The notes under the pieces are model-generated. The model was not told the origin of the DNA. It saw nothing but the letters and a program-made list of their open reading frames with translations, and made no database searches. From Jiangella ureilytica (GTDB lineage Bacteria; Actinomycetota; Actinomycetes; Jiangellales; Jiangellaceae), in NCBI RefSeq assembly GCF_004348545.1, contig NZ_SMKL01000065.1, forward strand, positions 1 to 35,008: DNA of 35,008 nt, given 5' to 3'. Of the stretch, positions 17,926 through 26,311 are shown piece by piece (the first letter of the stretch is position 1; every line of letters begins with the position of its first letter). The position numbers were made by a program, and so were the translations under genes.

Positions 17926-18714
17926 ATGAGCGTCGACGAGATGGCCGGCCACCCCGACACCGACGGGGCCGACGACGGCGACTTCCAGCCTGTGAAGTCG
18001 GCCGGTCGGGTCCTCGAGGTGCTCGACGTGCTCGCCTCGACGGGCCCGCAAACCATGCGCGACCTCGCCGACCAGCTGGGCGTGCCGAAGAGCAGCATGC
18101 ACGCGCTGCTGCGCACCATGCAGCACTACGGCTGGCTCGAGCTCGACACCACCGGCAAGCAGTACGGCCTGGGCGTCCACGCGCTGCTCGTCGGGTCCGC
18201 CTACGTGGACGGCGACGACGTCGTGGCCCGCACCAGCCCCATCCTCGACACCCTCGCCGAGAACACCGGCGAGACGGTGCACCTCGGCCGGCTCGAGGGC
18301 GACTCCGTCGTCTACATGGCCAAACGCGAGTCGGTGCATCCGCTGCGCATGTTCTCGGCGGTCGGCCGCCGGCTCTCGGCCTACTCCACGGCACTGGGCA
18401 AGTGCCTGCTCGCGGGCCTGACCGACGAAGAGATCGCCGAGCGCATGCCCGAGAAGCTCGAGGCCGTCACCGAGAAGACCATCACCGACCCCGACCTGCT
18501 GATCAAGGACATCCGCCGGGCCCGGGTCCGCGGCTACGCCATCGACGACGAAGAGACGACGCAGGGCCTGCGGTGCTTCGCCATCGCCCTCCCCCAGCGC
18601 GCCCCGACCCACGACGCCATCAGCATCTCGGTGCCGATCTTCCGCCTCGACGACGAGCGCCAAGAGGCGATCGTCCGGCTGCTCTTCGAGGCCCGCTACT
18701 CCTTCGCCCGCTGA
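17926..18714 (+). CDS. IclR-family transcriptional regulator
   Basis: A protein of about 262 residues with an N-terminal winged helix (VKSAGRVLEVLDVLASTGPQ, then LADQLGVPKSSMHALLRTM as the recognition segment) and a C-terminal IclR effector domain. The latter has VHLGRLEGDSVVYMAKRES, RLSAYSTALGKCLLAGLTDEE and RGYAIDDEETTQGLRCFAIALP, all standard. KdgR-type IclR proteins respond to 2-keto-3-deoxygluconate. Sitting divergently 150 bp from kduI, this is very likely the local repressor or activator. Start choice is uncertain: ATG 17926 (preceded in frame by GTG 17923) keeps a short hydrophilic tail; ATG 17902 and ATG 17941 are alternatives, and none has a strong ribosome site. Confidence 0.93.
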   Translation: MSVDEMAGHPDTDGADDGDFQPVKSAGRVLEVLDVLASTGPQTMRDLADQLGVPKSSMHALLRTMQHYGWLELDTTGKQYGLGVHALLVGSAYVDGDDVVARTSPILDTLAENTGETVHLGRLEGDSVVYMAKRESVHPLRMFSAVGRRLSAYSTALGKCLLAGLTDEEIAERMPEKLEAVTEKTITDPDLLIKDIRRARVRGYAIDDEETTQGLRCFAIALPQRAPTHDAISISVPIFRLDDERQEAIVRLLFEARYSFAR

Positions 18715-19118
18715 CCATCCGCCCGCTCCGGAATGATCACGTTCACCAGCCTGGTGAAGCCCGAGAACGCCCCGTGACGCACGCCGGCAACCGCTTACCA
18801 GAGCCCGCGGTGGGCCATCATGAGGATTACCCGAGCCGCAACACGCCTACAGACCTAGTGCGACACGCAATTCCCTAGTGAACGTGATCATTCCGAGGCG
18901 GAAATGCGGCCGGCGGGAACCGACCCCCTGGTGCTGTGAAGGCGAGGTCGCGGCGGCGCGGGTCACGTCCAAGCGCCCCCACCACGACGGCGCCTCGACC
19001 CCAGCGCGCGGACTCGAGGCGCGCCGCCGCCCCTCGACCATCGAGACAGTAGGGGCCTGACCCACGTCCGCACCCCCACGCCGAACTCGGCGATCATCCG
19101 GGCCGGTACCGTGACGCC
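18715..19118. other. Noncoding interval with inverted-repeat element
   Basis: No convincing gene lies in these 404 bases. The left half is occupied by a 167-bp element bounded by 18-bp perfect inverted repeats (18729-18746 and 18878-18895) with a further palindrome inside. The right half, to 19106, shows nothing I can name; TACCGT at 19107-19112 is a likely -10 box for the next gene. Confidence 0.6.
18729..18895. repeat. 167-bp element bounded by 18-bp perfect inverted repeats
   Basis: The left arm CGGAATGATCACGTTCAC (18729-18746) and the right arm GTGAACGTGATCATTCCG (18878-18895) are exact reverse complements. Past one mismatch, the inner AG/CT also matches. Overlapping the left arm is a second palindrome, TTCACCAG-C-CTGGTGAA (18742-18758). 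Near the right arm, CCTAGTG occurs twice, 20 bp apart (18854 and 18874). No target-site duplication is evident. It could be a MITE-like element, a pair of regulator sites looped by one protein, or a structured RNA. Confidence 0.75.
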
Positions 19119-19502
19119 GTGACCAAGGACTCGATGTCGCCGGAGCTACTGGCCCTGCTCAACGCCGACCTGGAAGACCTGGCGGCGAGGCTGCTGGTCG
19201 CCGCGTTCACCCCGCTGCTCGACCGCCCCTATCCCGCGCTCGCCCGAGTCGAGCTGGCCGAAGAGCTCGGCCGGCTGGGCGGCGTGAAGGTCCCCAATTT
19301 CGCCTGGAGCTTCAAGAGCCAGCCCGGCGCCGGCCTGGCCCGCCTCACCATCGAGCTCGTCCTGATGTGGGAGGAGGTCGGGCTGGCCGCCCGCGGCTTG
19401 CGCGACGAAGGCGAGGTCGTCCTGCTCTTCGCGGGCGAGACGGTCCTGCGCGACGACGACCCCGAGGAGGCGGCGCGGGAGGCCCTCGCGGGCACCGCCT
19501 GA
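19119..19502 (+). CDS. Hypothetical protein, about 127 residues
   Basis: I do not recognise a family. The protein is soluble, mildly acidic and mostly helical in appearance, starting with a leucine-rich segment (SPELLALLNADLEDLAARLLVAAF). A central FAWSFKSQPGAGLARLTIEL stretch and an acidic tail (RDDDPEEAAREAL) follow. Codon usage fits a real gene. GTG at 19119 lies 6 nt after TACCGT (19107-19112), so the message is probably leaderless. It stands alone, 174 bp before the large secreted-protein gene and on the same strand. Confidence 0.65.
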   Translation: MTKDSMSPELLALLNADLEDLAARLLVAAFTPLLDRPYPALARVELAEELGRLGGVKVPNFAWSFKSQPGAGLARLTIELVLMWEEVGLAARGLRDEGEVVLLFAGETVLRDDDPEEAAREALAGTA

Positions 19503-19524
19503 CCGGTAGCGCACGACCACACCG

Positions 19525-19538
19525 TCCACAGATGTGGA
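19525..19538. promoter_or_regulatory. Palindrome upstream of the large secreted-protein promoter
   Basis: TCCACA-GA-TGTGGA is a perfect 6-bp inverted repeat centred about 45 bp before the -35 box of the next gene. A half-site, TTCCACATCC, recurs at 19555-19564, about 30 bp further on. Such repeated ATGTGGA half-sites upstream of a promoter suggest an activator or repressor site. Confidence 0.4.
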
Positions 19539-19576
19539 CCGGAACGGCAAAATGTTCCACATCCGGGACAGAGTTC

Positions 19577-19606
19577 TTGACTCTGGACAATCGTGACCCC
19601 TATCGT
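19577..19606 (+). promoter_or_regulatory. Sigma-70-type promoter for the large secreted protein
   Basis: TTGACT (19577-19582), an 18-bp spacer and TATCGT (19601-19606) form a near-consensus actinobacterial promoter. Transcription would start near 19613, leaving a leader of roughly 60 nt before the ATG at 19672. Confidence 0.6.
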
Positions 19607-19671
19607 CCGCGACAAGTGCCCGGTGCGGGGGGCCGGCCACGTGTCGCCGTCGTCGAACGATGGGGTTCCGA

Positions 19672-22600
19672 ATGACCGAGCACAGAGCGTCAGCCCAGTC
19701 ACGACTCGCCCGCTGGTTCGTGCGTCGATTCGCGCTGCTCCTGGCGCTGATCCTCGCCGCACCGGTCCTCACGGCCTTACCGGGGTCGGCCGCCGTCAGA
19801 GCGGCCTCGGAGCCCGGGGACACCACCCTGAACGTCCTGCTCTTCTACAAGCCCAACTTCCACGCCTCGCACGTGCAGGCGCGCCAGGCCGTGCGTGAGC
19901 TCGCCGCCGAGCTCGGCACGCAGTACGGCCAGACCGTCGAGATCACCGAGACCGACCAGCCCACGGTGTTCACCGAGGAGGGCCTGGCCGGCTTCGACAC
20001 GCTGGTGTTCGCGCAGACCGGCGGCATCCTCTTCAACGACGCCCAGCGCACCGCCCTGAAGGAGTACATCCAGGGTGGCGGCGGCTGGATGGGCATCCAC
20101 TACGCCGGCTGGTCGGCCGGCACGGTCAGCGAGCACGACGTCAACCCGTGGTATCTCGGTCTGCTCGGCGCGGTCTCCGAGGGTCACCCGGAGAACCCGG
20201 CCATCCGCTCCGCCACGGTCCGCGTCAGCGAGCCGGGCCACCCGCTGGCCGCGGGGCTGCCGGACTCCTTCGTCCGCAGCGACGAGTGGTACGACTGGAA
20301 CGTCAACCCGGCCCAGAACGTCCGCACGATCCTCGAGGTCGACGAGACCACCTACACCGGCGGGCACCACGGCAGCAAGCACCCCGTCACCTGGTGTCAG
20401 GAGTACGACGGCGGCCGGTCCTGGTACACCGCCATGGGCCACGACGGCCCGTACTTCGCCGAGCCGGTCATGCGCACCCAGATCCGCAACGGCCTCGCCT
20501 ACACCGCCGGCCTGCTCCCGGCCGACTGCTCGCCGCCTGCCAAGGACCACGCGGGTGAGTGGAGCCCCGTCACGCCGTGGCCGCTCATGGCGATCAACAT
20601 GGCCCTCACACACGACGGCAAGATCCAGTCGTTCGGCAGCACGCCGACCGGCTGCACCGACGGCACCGCCTTCGACTGGAGCGGCAACGAGTGCGTCGCC
20701 CAGGGCGGGCAGTTCATGACCGACGTGTGGGACCCGGACGTGCCACGCACGCTGCTCAACCTCGCCGCCGGCCTGGTGCCCAACGGCACCTACACGGACC
20801 TGTTCTGCTCGATGCAGGTGCACGACCCGAGCCGCCGCGCGATGCTCACCGTCGGCGGCGACGACAGCCTCGGCGTCCGCAACGACCCGGTCAACGGCGC
20901 CGTCGGCGTCACCAGCTTCTCGACCCGGTCCGGGCTGCGCAATGAGGCTCCGATGAACGAGCCGCGCTGGTACCCGACCGGCACCGTGATGCCCAACGGC
21001 GACATCGTCGTCCAGGGCGGCAGCGTGCGCGGCGTCGCGGGTCCGGGCGTCCTCATGCCGGAGCGCTACAGCCCCGACGAGGGGTCCGGCTGGACGCTGC
21101 TGACCGGCGCCGAGAGCGCGGCCGCCTACGGCGACGGCGGCGGCGAGCTCGGGCCGGACGAGAACCGCTGGTGGTACCCGCGGGCCTTCGTCGCGCCGGG
21201 GAACGGCAACCTCTTCAACATCACCGGCACCCAGCTGTACGAGCTGGACCCGTCCGGCACGGGCACGCTGACCCTGCGCGGCCGCCTGCCCGAGAACATC
21301 GCCAACCAGGGCGAGCTGGGCAACCCCGTCGGCGCGACCTCGACCGCCGTCATGTACCGGCCGGGCAAGATCCTGCAGGTCGGTGGCGGCTGGTGGGGCA
21401 ACGGCGGCGGCCCGGCCGGCGCCCGCGCCGGCTTCACCGTCGACCTCATGACCGACGGCGGCACGGCCGAGCCGGTGATCGAGGCGACCGAGCCGATGCG
21501 CTACCCGCGGCACTGGGCCAACTCGACGGTGCTGCCCACCGGCGAGGTGCTGGTCACCGGCGGCGGCAACCAGAACAACGGCGGCCAGGGCATCGCGACG
21601 GTGCCGGAGATCTGGAACCCCGACACCGGCGAGTGGACCAGCGACCTCAACCCCTACGCGCACGCCCGCCTGTACCACTCGACGGCGTTGCTGCTGCCCG
21701 ACGGCCGGGTCATGATCGCCGGTGGCGGCGCACCCGGTCCGCGCAACTACACCGACGCGGAGTTCTACTCGCCGCCGTACCTGTTCGACGGCGACGAGCT
21801 CGCGGTGCGCCCGGACATCGTCGCGGCGCCGGACACGATCGGTTACGACGGCACCTTCGACGTCGAGGTCTCCGGTGACGTCGCCAAGGTGGCGCTGATC
21901 CGCAACGGCTCGGTGACCCACGGCTTCAACAACGCGCAGTCGTTCGAGGAGCTCGAGTTCGCCCGCACGAGCGAGGGCGAGATCACCGTCCAGGCGCCGG
22001 CCGACGGCACCTACGCGCCGCCCGGTGCGTACATGCTGTTCGTGCTCGACGCCGACGGCACCCCGTCGGTCGCGGAGATCGTCGAGATCGACCCCGAGAC
22101 CGTCATGGACACCCGGACCCCGCTGGTCGACCAGTTCGAGTACCCGCGGGTGCCGGCCGAGTGGCGGGCCGAGAACCCGCCGATGACGATCGAGGTCGGT
22201 GCCGGCGACGGCCGCATGGCGCCCTGGTCCGTCGACAGCACCGTCGAGCTCGTGCGCGGCCTCGCGCCCGGCATGGGCGGGCTCGGCGTGGTCGGCTACC
22301 ACCTCGACCTCGGCGAGTCCGGCAGCCTCACCCGGACCATCGACGACCTCGTGCCGGGCCGGGAGTACCGGATCTCACTGAGATACGCCCGCGACAGCAG
22401 GGTGTCGGTGCCGGCAGACGGCACCGTCAGCGCCGATCTGAGCATCGGGTCGCTCGACGCCACGATCACGGCGACCGCCGACGAGCCATCAGGCATCTCC
22501 GGGATCCCCAGACCGTCGACGTTCGGGACCTACGTCGGCACGTTCACGGCGACCGCGCGGTCCGAACCGCTGACCCTGACCGGGTCCGGGACCAGCGCCG

Positions 22601-25119
22601 GCGTCATCGTCGACGACCTCACCATCGTCGGCGTCGACCCCGGGGTCGAGGACGTGCCGATCCACTACACGCTCGACGAGGGCGAGGGCACGACGGCGGC
22701 CAACACCGGGCACCACGACGCGGCCGGCGCGGCGACCCTGACCGGCGCCGCCGGCTGGACGTCGTCGGGCGTGCACGGCGCGGCGCTGGACCTGCCCGGC
22801 GGCGACGCCGACTACGCCGACCTGCCCGACGGCCTGCTCTCCGGCGCCGAGGACTTCACGGTGTCGATGTGGGCCAACCCCGACTCGTTGAAGAACTGGA
22901 TGCCGCTGTTCCAGATCGGCAACGGGACCGACACGTACTTCCTGCTCCAGTCGCAGACGCAGGCGGACGGCCCGACCGGCCTCGCCGCCACGTTCAAGGC
23001 CCAGCCCCCGGGCGGCGGCGCGGCGGTGGAGGAACGGCTGACACTCGGCAACGGGACCGACCTCACCCCGGGCGAGTGGACGCACGTGGCGTTCACCATG
23101 CAGGGCAGCACCGGCACCCTGTACCTGAACGGTGAGGAGGCGGGGACTCGCGACGACTTCTCGCTCGGCCTCGAGAACGTCGGGAACGGCGAGACGACGG
23201 CGGACAACTTCCTCGGCAACAACGAGTGGCCCGACCCGTCGTTCGCCGGCCTGATCGACGACGTGCGCGCCTACGACTCGGCACTGACGGCGGCGGACAT
23301 CGCCGTCCTGCACGCCGACGGCGCCGCCGTCGCGACCACGACGAGCCTCACCGTGACGCCGTCGCCGTCGCCCTTCGGTGCGCCCGTGACCGTGTCGGCG
23401 ACGGTGTCGGCTGACGGTGGTGCGGCCGCGAGCGGGTTCGCCGAGCTCTGGGTCGAGCCGGTGCGGCCGGACGACCCGGTCGACCTCAACCAGCGCCAGG
23501 GCGACCCCGTGGCCCTGTCCGCCGAGGGGACGGTGACCTTCCCGCCGGTGCAGCTGCCGGCCAGGGGCGACTACACGATCCAGGTGCGATACCTGGGTAC
23601 CCTCGGCGAGCCCGGGACGCGGGCGTCGGAGGCGTCGGTGACGCACACCGTCGAGCGGCCGCCGCCGGGCGAGGGCATCCCGGTCCATTACACCTTCGAC
23701 GAGGGCCAGGGCCGAACGGCCGCGAACTCCGGCACCGACCCGACCATCGGGGCGGCGACCCTGGGCGGCACGACGGGCTGGGCGACCGGCGGGCCCCGCG
23801 GCGGCGTGGTGACCCTGCCGGGTGGCGGCGCGACGACGGAGAACTTCGTCCGGCTGCCGAACAACCTCACCGCGTCGATGGAGGACGAGATCACGGTGTC
23901 GCTGTGGGCGCGGCCGAGTGCGCTGCCGAACTGGGTGCCGCTGTTCCAGATCGGCAATGGCACGGACACGTTCCTGCTGCTGCAGTCGCGGACGAACTCC
24001 GGATCGACCGGTTTCGGGGCGACGCTCAAGGCGCCCGGCAACCCGTTGCAGGAACGCCTCACGCTGGGCGGCGCCAACGACCTCACCGTCGGCGAGTGGA
24101 CGCACGTCGTGTTCACGATGAGCGGCTCCACCGGCAAGCTCTACTTCGACGGCGAGCTGATGGGCACCCGGACCGACTTCACCCTGGGCATCGACGACGT
24201 CGGCCAGAACGGGAACACCACCAGCAACTACATCGGCAACAACGACTGGCCGGACTCCGCGTTCAGCGGCCAGGTCGACGACGTCCGCATCTACGCGCAC
24301 GCGCTGAGCGACGAGGACGTCCTCGAGCTGTTCGAGGGCGAGCCGGCCGGACCGCTGGTCACGACGGCTGCGGCCGCACCGGCGGCCCCGGACGGCGCCG
24401 ACGGCTGGTACGTCACGGCGCCGGCGGTCACGCTGTCGGCGACGGGCGGCACCGGCACGGTGACGACGGAGTACGCGTTCGGCTCGGGCGAGTGGACGGC
24501 CTACACCGGCCCGATCACCGTCCCGGACGGCGTGCACTCGCTGCGGTACCGGTCGTCGGACTCGGCCGGTGTGGTCGAGGAGGAGAAGACGCTCGACCTG
24601 AAGGTCGATGCGACGGCGCCGTCGTCGGTGCTGACCGGGGTCTCGGACGGTGCCTCGCACGGGCTGCACGAGATCCTGTCCGTGACGGCGTCGGGTTCCG
24701 ACGCGGGCTCGGGTCTGGCCTCGTTCGAGCTGCTCCTCGACGGCGAACCCGTCGAGTCGCCGCTGACGCTGGATCTGGCCGCGCTGCTCGCCGGCTCGCA
24801 CTCGCTGTCGGCGGTGGCGGTCGATGCCGCCGGCAACGAGACCGCGCAGACGGCCGCCTTCACCGTCGTGGTCTCCTTCGACACCGTCGGCTCGCTGGTC
24901 GAGCGGTATCGCATGGACGGGCTGGTCACCAACAGCCAGCGGCAGCGGATGCTCGCTCACCTGCAGACGGCGGAGGCCGCGGCCGGCCGCGGCCAGGTCA
25001 GGCAGGCCGACCAGGCCGTGCAACGGTTCGCGTCGGAGGCCCTCGGCGTCATCGACGCCACGGCCAGGTCGAGGCTGCTGACCGCGGCGGAGACACTGCG
25101 CGACCAGCTGAGTCCGTAG
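19672..25119 (+). CDS. Secreted ThuA - galactose-oxidase-like copper-radical oxidase - LamG - Ig - FIMAH multidomain protein
   Basis: A 1815-residue exported protein. A basic N-region and hydrophobic stretch form a signal peptide ending near residue 45. Residues 53-285 are a ThuA-like domain (GIHYAGW, HPVTWCQEYDGGRSWYTAMGH). Residues 290-800 form a galactose-oxidase/glyoxal-oxidase-like beta-propeller plus C-terminal Ig-like (DUF1929) domain. Expected copper-radical ligands are present: Cys379 (LFCS) for the thioether with Tyr434 (RWYPTG), axial Tyr668 with His669 (RLYHSTALLLPDGRV), and His750 (VTHGFN). A possible carbohydrate-binding sandwich follows (805-990), then LamG (993-1217), Ig-like (1220-1330), LamG (1335-1557), two Ig-like modules and a FIMAH-like helical tail (1737-1815). 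The two LamGs are near-duplicates. GGGG lies 7 nt before the ATG at 19672; ATG 19660 is in frame. Likely role: extracellular oxidation of a sugar or alcohol, producing H2O2, anchored on polysaccharide (inference). Confidence 0.93.
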   Translation: MTEHRASAQSRLARWFVRRFALLLALILAAPVLTALPGSAAVRAASEPGDTTLNVLLFYKPNFHASHVQARQAVRELAAELGTQYGQTVEITETDQPTVFTEEGLAGFDTLVFAQTGGILFNDAQRTALKEYIQGGGGWMGIHYAGWSAGTVSEHDVNPWYLGLLGAVSEGHPENPAIRSATVRVSEPGHPLAAGLPDSFVRSDEWYDWNVNPAQNVRTILEVDETTYTGGHHGSKHPVTWCQEYDGGRSWYTAMGHDGPYFAEPVMRTQIRNGLAYTAGLLPADCSPPAKDHAGEWSPVTPWPLMAINMALTHDGKIQSFGSTPTGCTDGTAFDWSGNECVAQGGQFMTDVWDPDVPRTLLNLAAGLVPNGTYTDLFCSMQVHDPSRRAMLTVGGDDSLGVRNDPVNGAVGVTSFSTRSGLRNEAPMNEPRWYPTGTVMPNGDIVVQGGSVRGVAGPGVLMPERYSPDEGSGWTLLTGAESAAAYGDGGGELGPDENRWWYPRAFVAPGNGNLFNITGTQLYELDPSGTGTLTLRGRLPENIANQGELGNPVGATSTAVMYRPGKILQVGGGWWGNGGGPAGARAGFTVDLMTDGGTAEPVIEATEPMRYPRHWANSTVLPTGEVLVTGGGNQNNGGQGIATVPEIWNPDTGEWTSDLNPYAHARLYHSTALLLPDGRVMIAGGGAPGPRNYTDAEFYSPPYLFDGDELAVRPDIVAAPDTIGYDGTFDVEVSGDVAKVALIRNGSVTHGFNNAQSFEELEFARTSEGEITVQAPADGTYAPPGAYMLFVLDADGTPSVAEIVEIDPETVMDTRTPLVDQFEYPRVPAEWRAENPPMTIEVGAGDGRMAPWSVDSTVELVRGLAPGMGGLGVVGYHLDLGESGSLTRTIDDLVPGREYRISLRYARDSRVSVPADGTVSADLSIGSLDATITATADEPSGISGIPRPSTFGTYVGTFTATARSEPLTLTGSGTSAGVIVDDLTIVGVDPGVEDVPIHYTLDEGEGTTAANTGHHDAAGAATLTGAAGWTSSGVHGAALDLPGGDADYADLPDGLLSGAEDFTVSMWANPDSLKNWMPLFQIGNGTDTYFLLQSQTQADGPTGLAATFKAQPPGGGAAVEERLTLGNGTDLTPGEWTHVAFTMQGSTGTLYLNGEEAGTRDDFSLGLENVGNGETTADNFLGNNEWPDPSFAGLIDDVRAYDSALTAADIAVLHADGAAVATTTSLTVTPSPSPFGAPVTVSATVSADGGAAASGFAELWVEPVRPDDPVDLNQRQGDPVALSAEGTVTFPPVQLPARGDYTIQVRYLGTLGEPGTRASEASVTHTVERPPPGEGIPVHYTFDEGQGRTAANSGTDPTIGAATLGGTTGWATGGPRGGVVTLPGGGATTENFVRLPNNLTASMEDEITVSLWARPSALPNWVPLFQIGNGTDTFLLLQSRTNSGSTGFGATLKAPGNPLQERLTLGGANDLTVGEWTHVVFTMSGSTGKLYFDGELMGTRTDFTLGIDDVGQNGNTTSNYIGNNDWPDSAFSGQVDDVRIYAHALSDEDVLELFEGEPAGPLVTTAAAAPAAPDGADGWYVTAPAVTLSATGGTGTVTTEYAFGSGEWTAYTGPITVPDGVHSLRYRSSDSAGVVEEEKTLDLKVDATAPSSVLTGVSDGASHGLHEILSVTASGSDAGSGLASFELLLDGEPVESPLTLDLAALLAGSHSLSAVAVDAAGNETAQTAAFTVVVSFDTVGSLVERYRMDGLVTNSQRQRMLAHLQTAEAAAGRGQVRQADQAVQRFASEALGVIDATARSRLLTAAETLRDQLSP

Positions 25120-25140
25120 TCGCCGCTCGGCTCGGCTGAA

Positions 25141-25192
25141 GGGACGGCCCCGCCGTGGCCCGGGAACCCTCCGGGCCCGGCGGGGTCGTCCT
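25141..25192. terminator. Long bidirectional terminator hairpin
   Basis: The 14-bp outer stem GGACGGCCCCGCCG (25142-25155) pairs with CGGCGGGGTCGTCC (25178-25191), with one G-U pair. After a single bulged T, a 7-bp inner stem GGCCCGG/CCGGGCC closes a GAACCCT loop. There is no U tract, as is common for actinobacterial terminators. It stands between the convergent large gene and the helix-hairpin-helix gene. Confidence 0.85.
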
Positions 25193-25205
25193 GCCGGGTG
25201 CCGAT

Positions 25206-25418
25206 TCAGGAGCCGAAGGACAGGCCGCGCTCCTCGAGCTCCTCGGTGAGGATGCGGATCGCCTTGGGCCCGACGCCGTGGATGGCGAGCAGCTCCGCCG
25301 GCGTCACCGAGGTGAGCTGGTCGTAGCGGGTGTAGCCGTTCAAGGCGAGCTCGCGGCGGGCGGTGCGGCCCAACCGCTGCGGGTACTCCGTCGGGACGGG
25401 CGAGTCTTGGGGAGGCAC
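25206..25418 (-). CDS. Small helix-hairpin-helix DNA-binding-like protein
   Basis: A 70-residue protein. The C-terminal two-thirds (YTRYDQLTSVTPAELLAIHG, then VGPKAIRILTEELEERGL) has the paired-helix G-h-G-x-K hairpin seen in the RNA polymerase alpha C-terminal domain and in single HhH DNA-binding modules. The N-terminal 20 residues are polar and proline-rich. The GTG start at 25418 is 6 nt after TACCAT on the minus strand, indicating a leaderless message. It probably binds DNA nonspecifically through the backbone; no partner is evident. Confidence 0.75.
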   Translation of the reverse strand: MPPQDSPVPTEYPQRLGRTARRELALNGYTRYDQLTSVTPAELLAIHGVGPKAIRILTEELEERGLSFGS

Positions 25419-25496
25419 GGGTCGATGGTAGGAGCCGCCCCCGACAACCTCCGGTCTTGCCGGCATAGCCGCGCCCCGCCCGCGGTTGAGCAGATC

Positions 25497-25877
25497 ATGA
25501 CCCAGACCAGTGCAGCACTCGACCACCTCGCGCGCACCGGGACGGTGCGGCTCGCGACCACGACGCGGGACGGGCGCGAGATCGTCACCAAGGTCTGGGC
25601 CGTCGTCGTCGACGGGCAGGCCTACATCCGCAACGGCTACGGCGACTCGTCGCACTGGTACCGGCGGATCCAGCGGACGAAGACGGCCGCCTTCATCGAC
25701 GGGCCCAACCGCTACGACGTCACCGCCGACGACGTCGGCGACGAGGCGACCAACCTGCGGGTCGACGACGAGTTCCGCCGCAAGTACGCGGGCAGCGGCT
25801 CGTCGCTGCGGCTGATGATCTCGCCCGAGGTCCGCACCTCGACGATGCGCGTCACGCCCGTCGATCAGGCCGGCTGA
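25497..25877 (+). CDS. DUF2255 family protein
   Basis: A 126-residue protein with the DUF2255 pattern: RTGTVRLATTTRDGREIVTKVW at the start of a split-barrel-like domain, then VVVDGQAYIRNGYGDSSHWY and a basic RRIQRTKTAAF. The family looks related to flavin/pyridoxamine-oxidase-like folds, but its function is unknown. The ATG at 25497 lacks a strong ribosome site. The gene is convergent with the HxlR regulator and overlaps its 3' end by 13 bp. Confidence 0.78.
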   Translation: MTQTSAALDHLARTGTVRLATTTRDGREIVTKVWAVVVDGQAYIRNGYGDSSHWYRRIQRTKTAAFIDGPNRYDVTADDVGDEATNLRVDDEFRRKYAGSGSSLRLMISPEVRTSTMRVTPVDQAG

Positions 25878-26311
25878 TCGACACCGCCGAGGCGGAGCAG
25901 GCGCGACCGGCCCGCCTCCACCGGCTCACCGCACGATGCGCAGACGGCGCAGACGCGCAGTTCAGAGCCACACGAGTGCTCCCACACCGTCGGCGGCGGG
26001 CCCTGCGTCACGTACTCGTCGCCCCATTGCATGAGTGCGAGCAGAATGGGCCGCAGCGCCCGGCCGGACTCCGTCGGGAGGTACTCGAAACGGCGCGGGT
26101 GCTCGTCATAGAGCCGCTTCTCCAGGACGCCGGCATCCACCAGCGTGCGCAGCCGGGCCGCCAGGATGTCGCGGCTGGCGCCGGTGTTGGCCGCGATCTC
26201 GTCGAACCTGAGCCGGCCCAGCAGCACCTCGCGCAGCACCAGCAGGCTCCATCGCTCGCCCACGACGGCGAGCGCGTTGGCGATGGAGCACTCGGCGACG
26301 GCACGGGTCAC
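25865..26311 (-). CDS. HxlR-family transcriptional regulator
   Basis: A 148-residue winged-helix regulator. CSIANALAVVGERWSLLVLREVLLG and LRFDEIAANTGASRDILAARLRTL are the HxlR signature; the first cysteine can act in redox or aldehyde sensing in some family members. HPRRFEYLPTESGRALRPIL forms the wing. The C-terminal tail has four more cysteines (HSCGSELRVCAVCASCGE), resembling a small zinc ribbon. The GTG start at 26311 overlaps the upstream SDR stop as GTGA, so it ends a thiolase-SDR-HxlR operon that it may regulate through the palindrome at 28219-28243 (inference). Confidence 0.9.
   Translation of the reverse strand: MTRAVAECSIANALAVVGERWSLLVLREVLLGRLRFDEIAANTGASRDILAARLRTLVDAGVLEKRLYDEHPRRFEYLPTESGRALRPILLALMQWGDEYVTQGPPPTVWEHSCGSELRVCAVCASCGEPVEAGRSRLLRLGGVDQPA

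Noticed and set aside
19777-25023. Two minus-strand open frames of over 840 codons opposite the multidomain oxidase
   Set aside because: Both are Arg/Val/Gly/His-rich shadows of the plus-strand gene; the plus strand carries all recognisable motifs.
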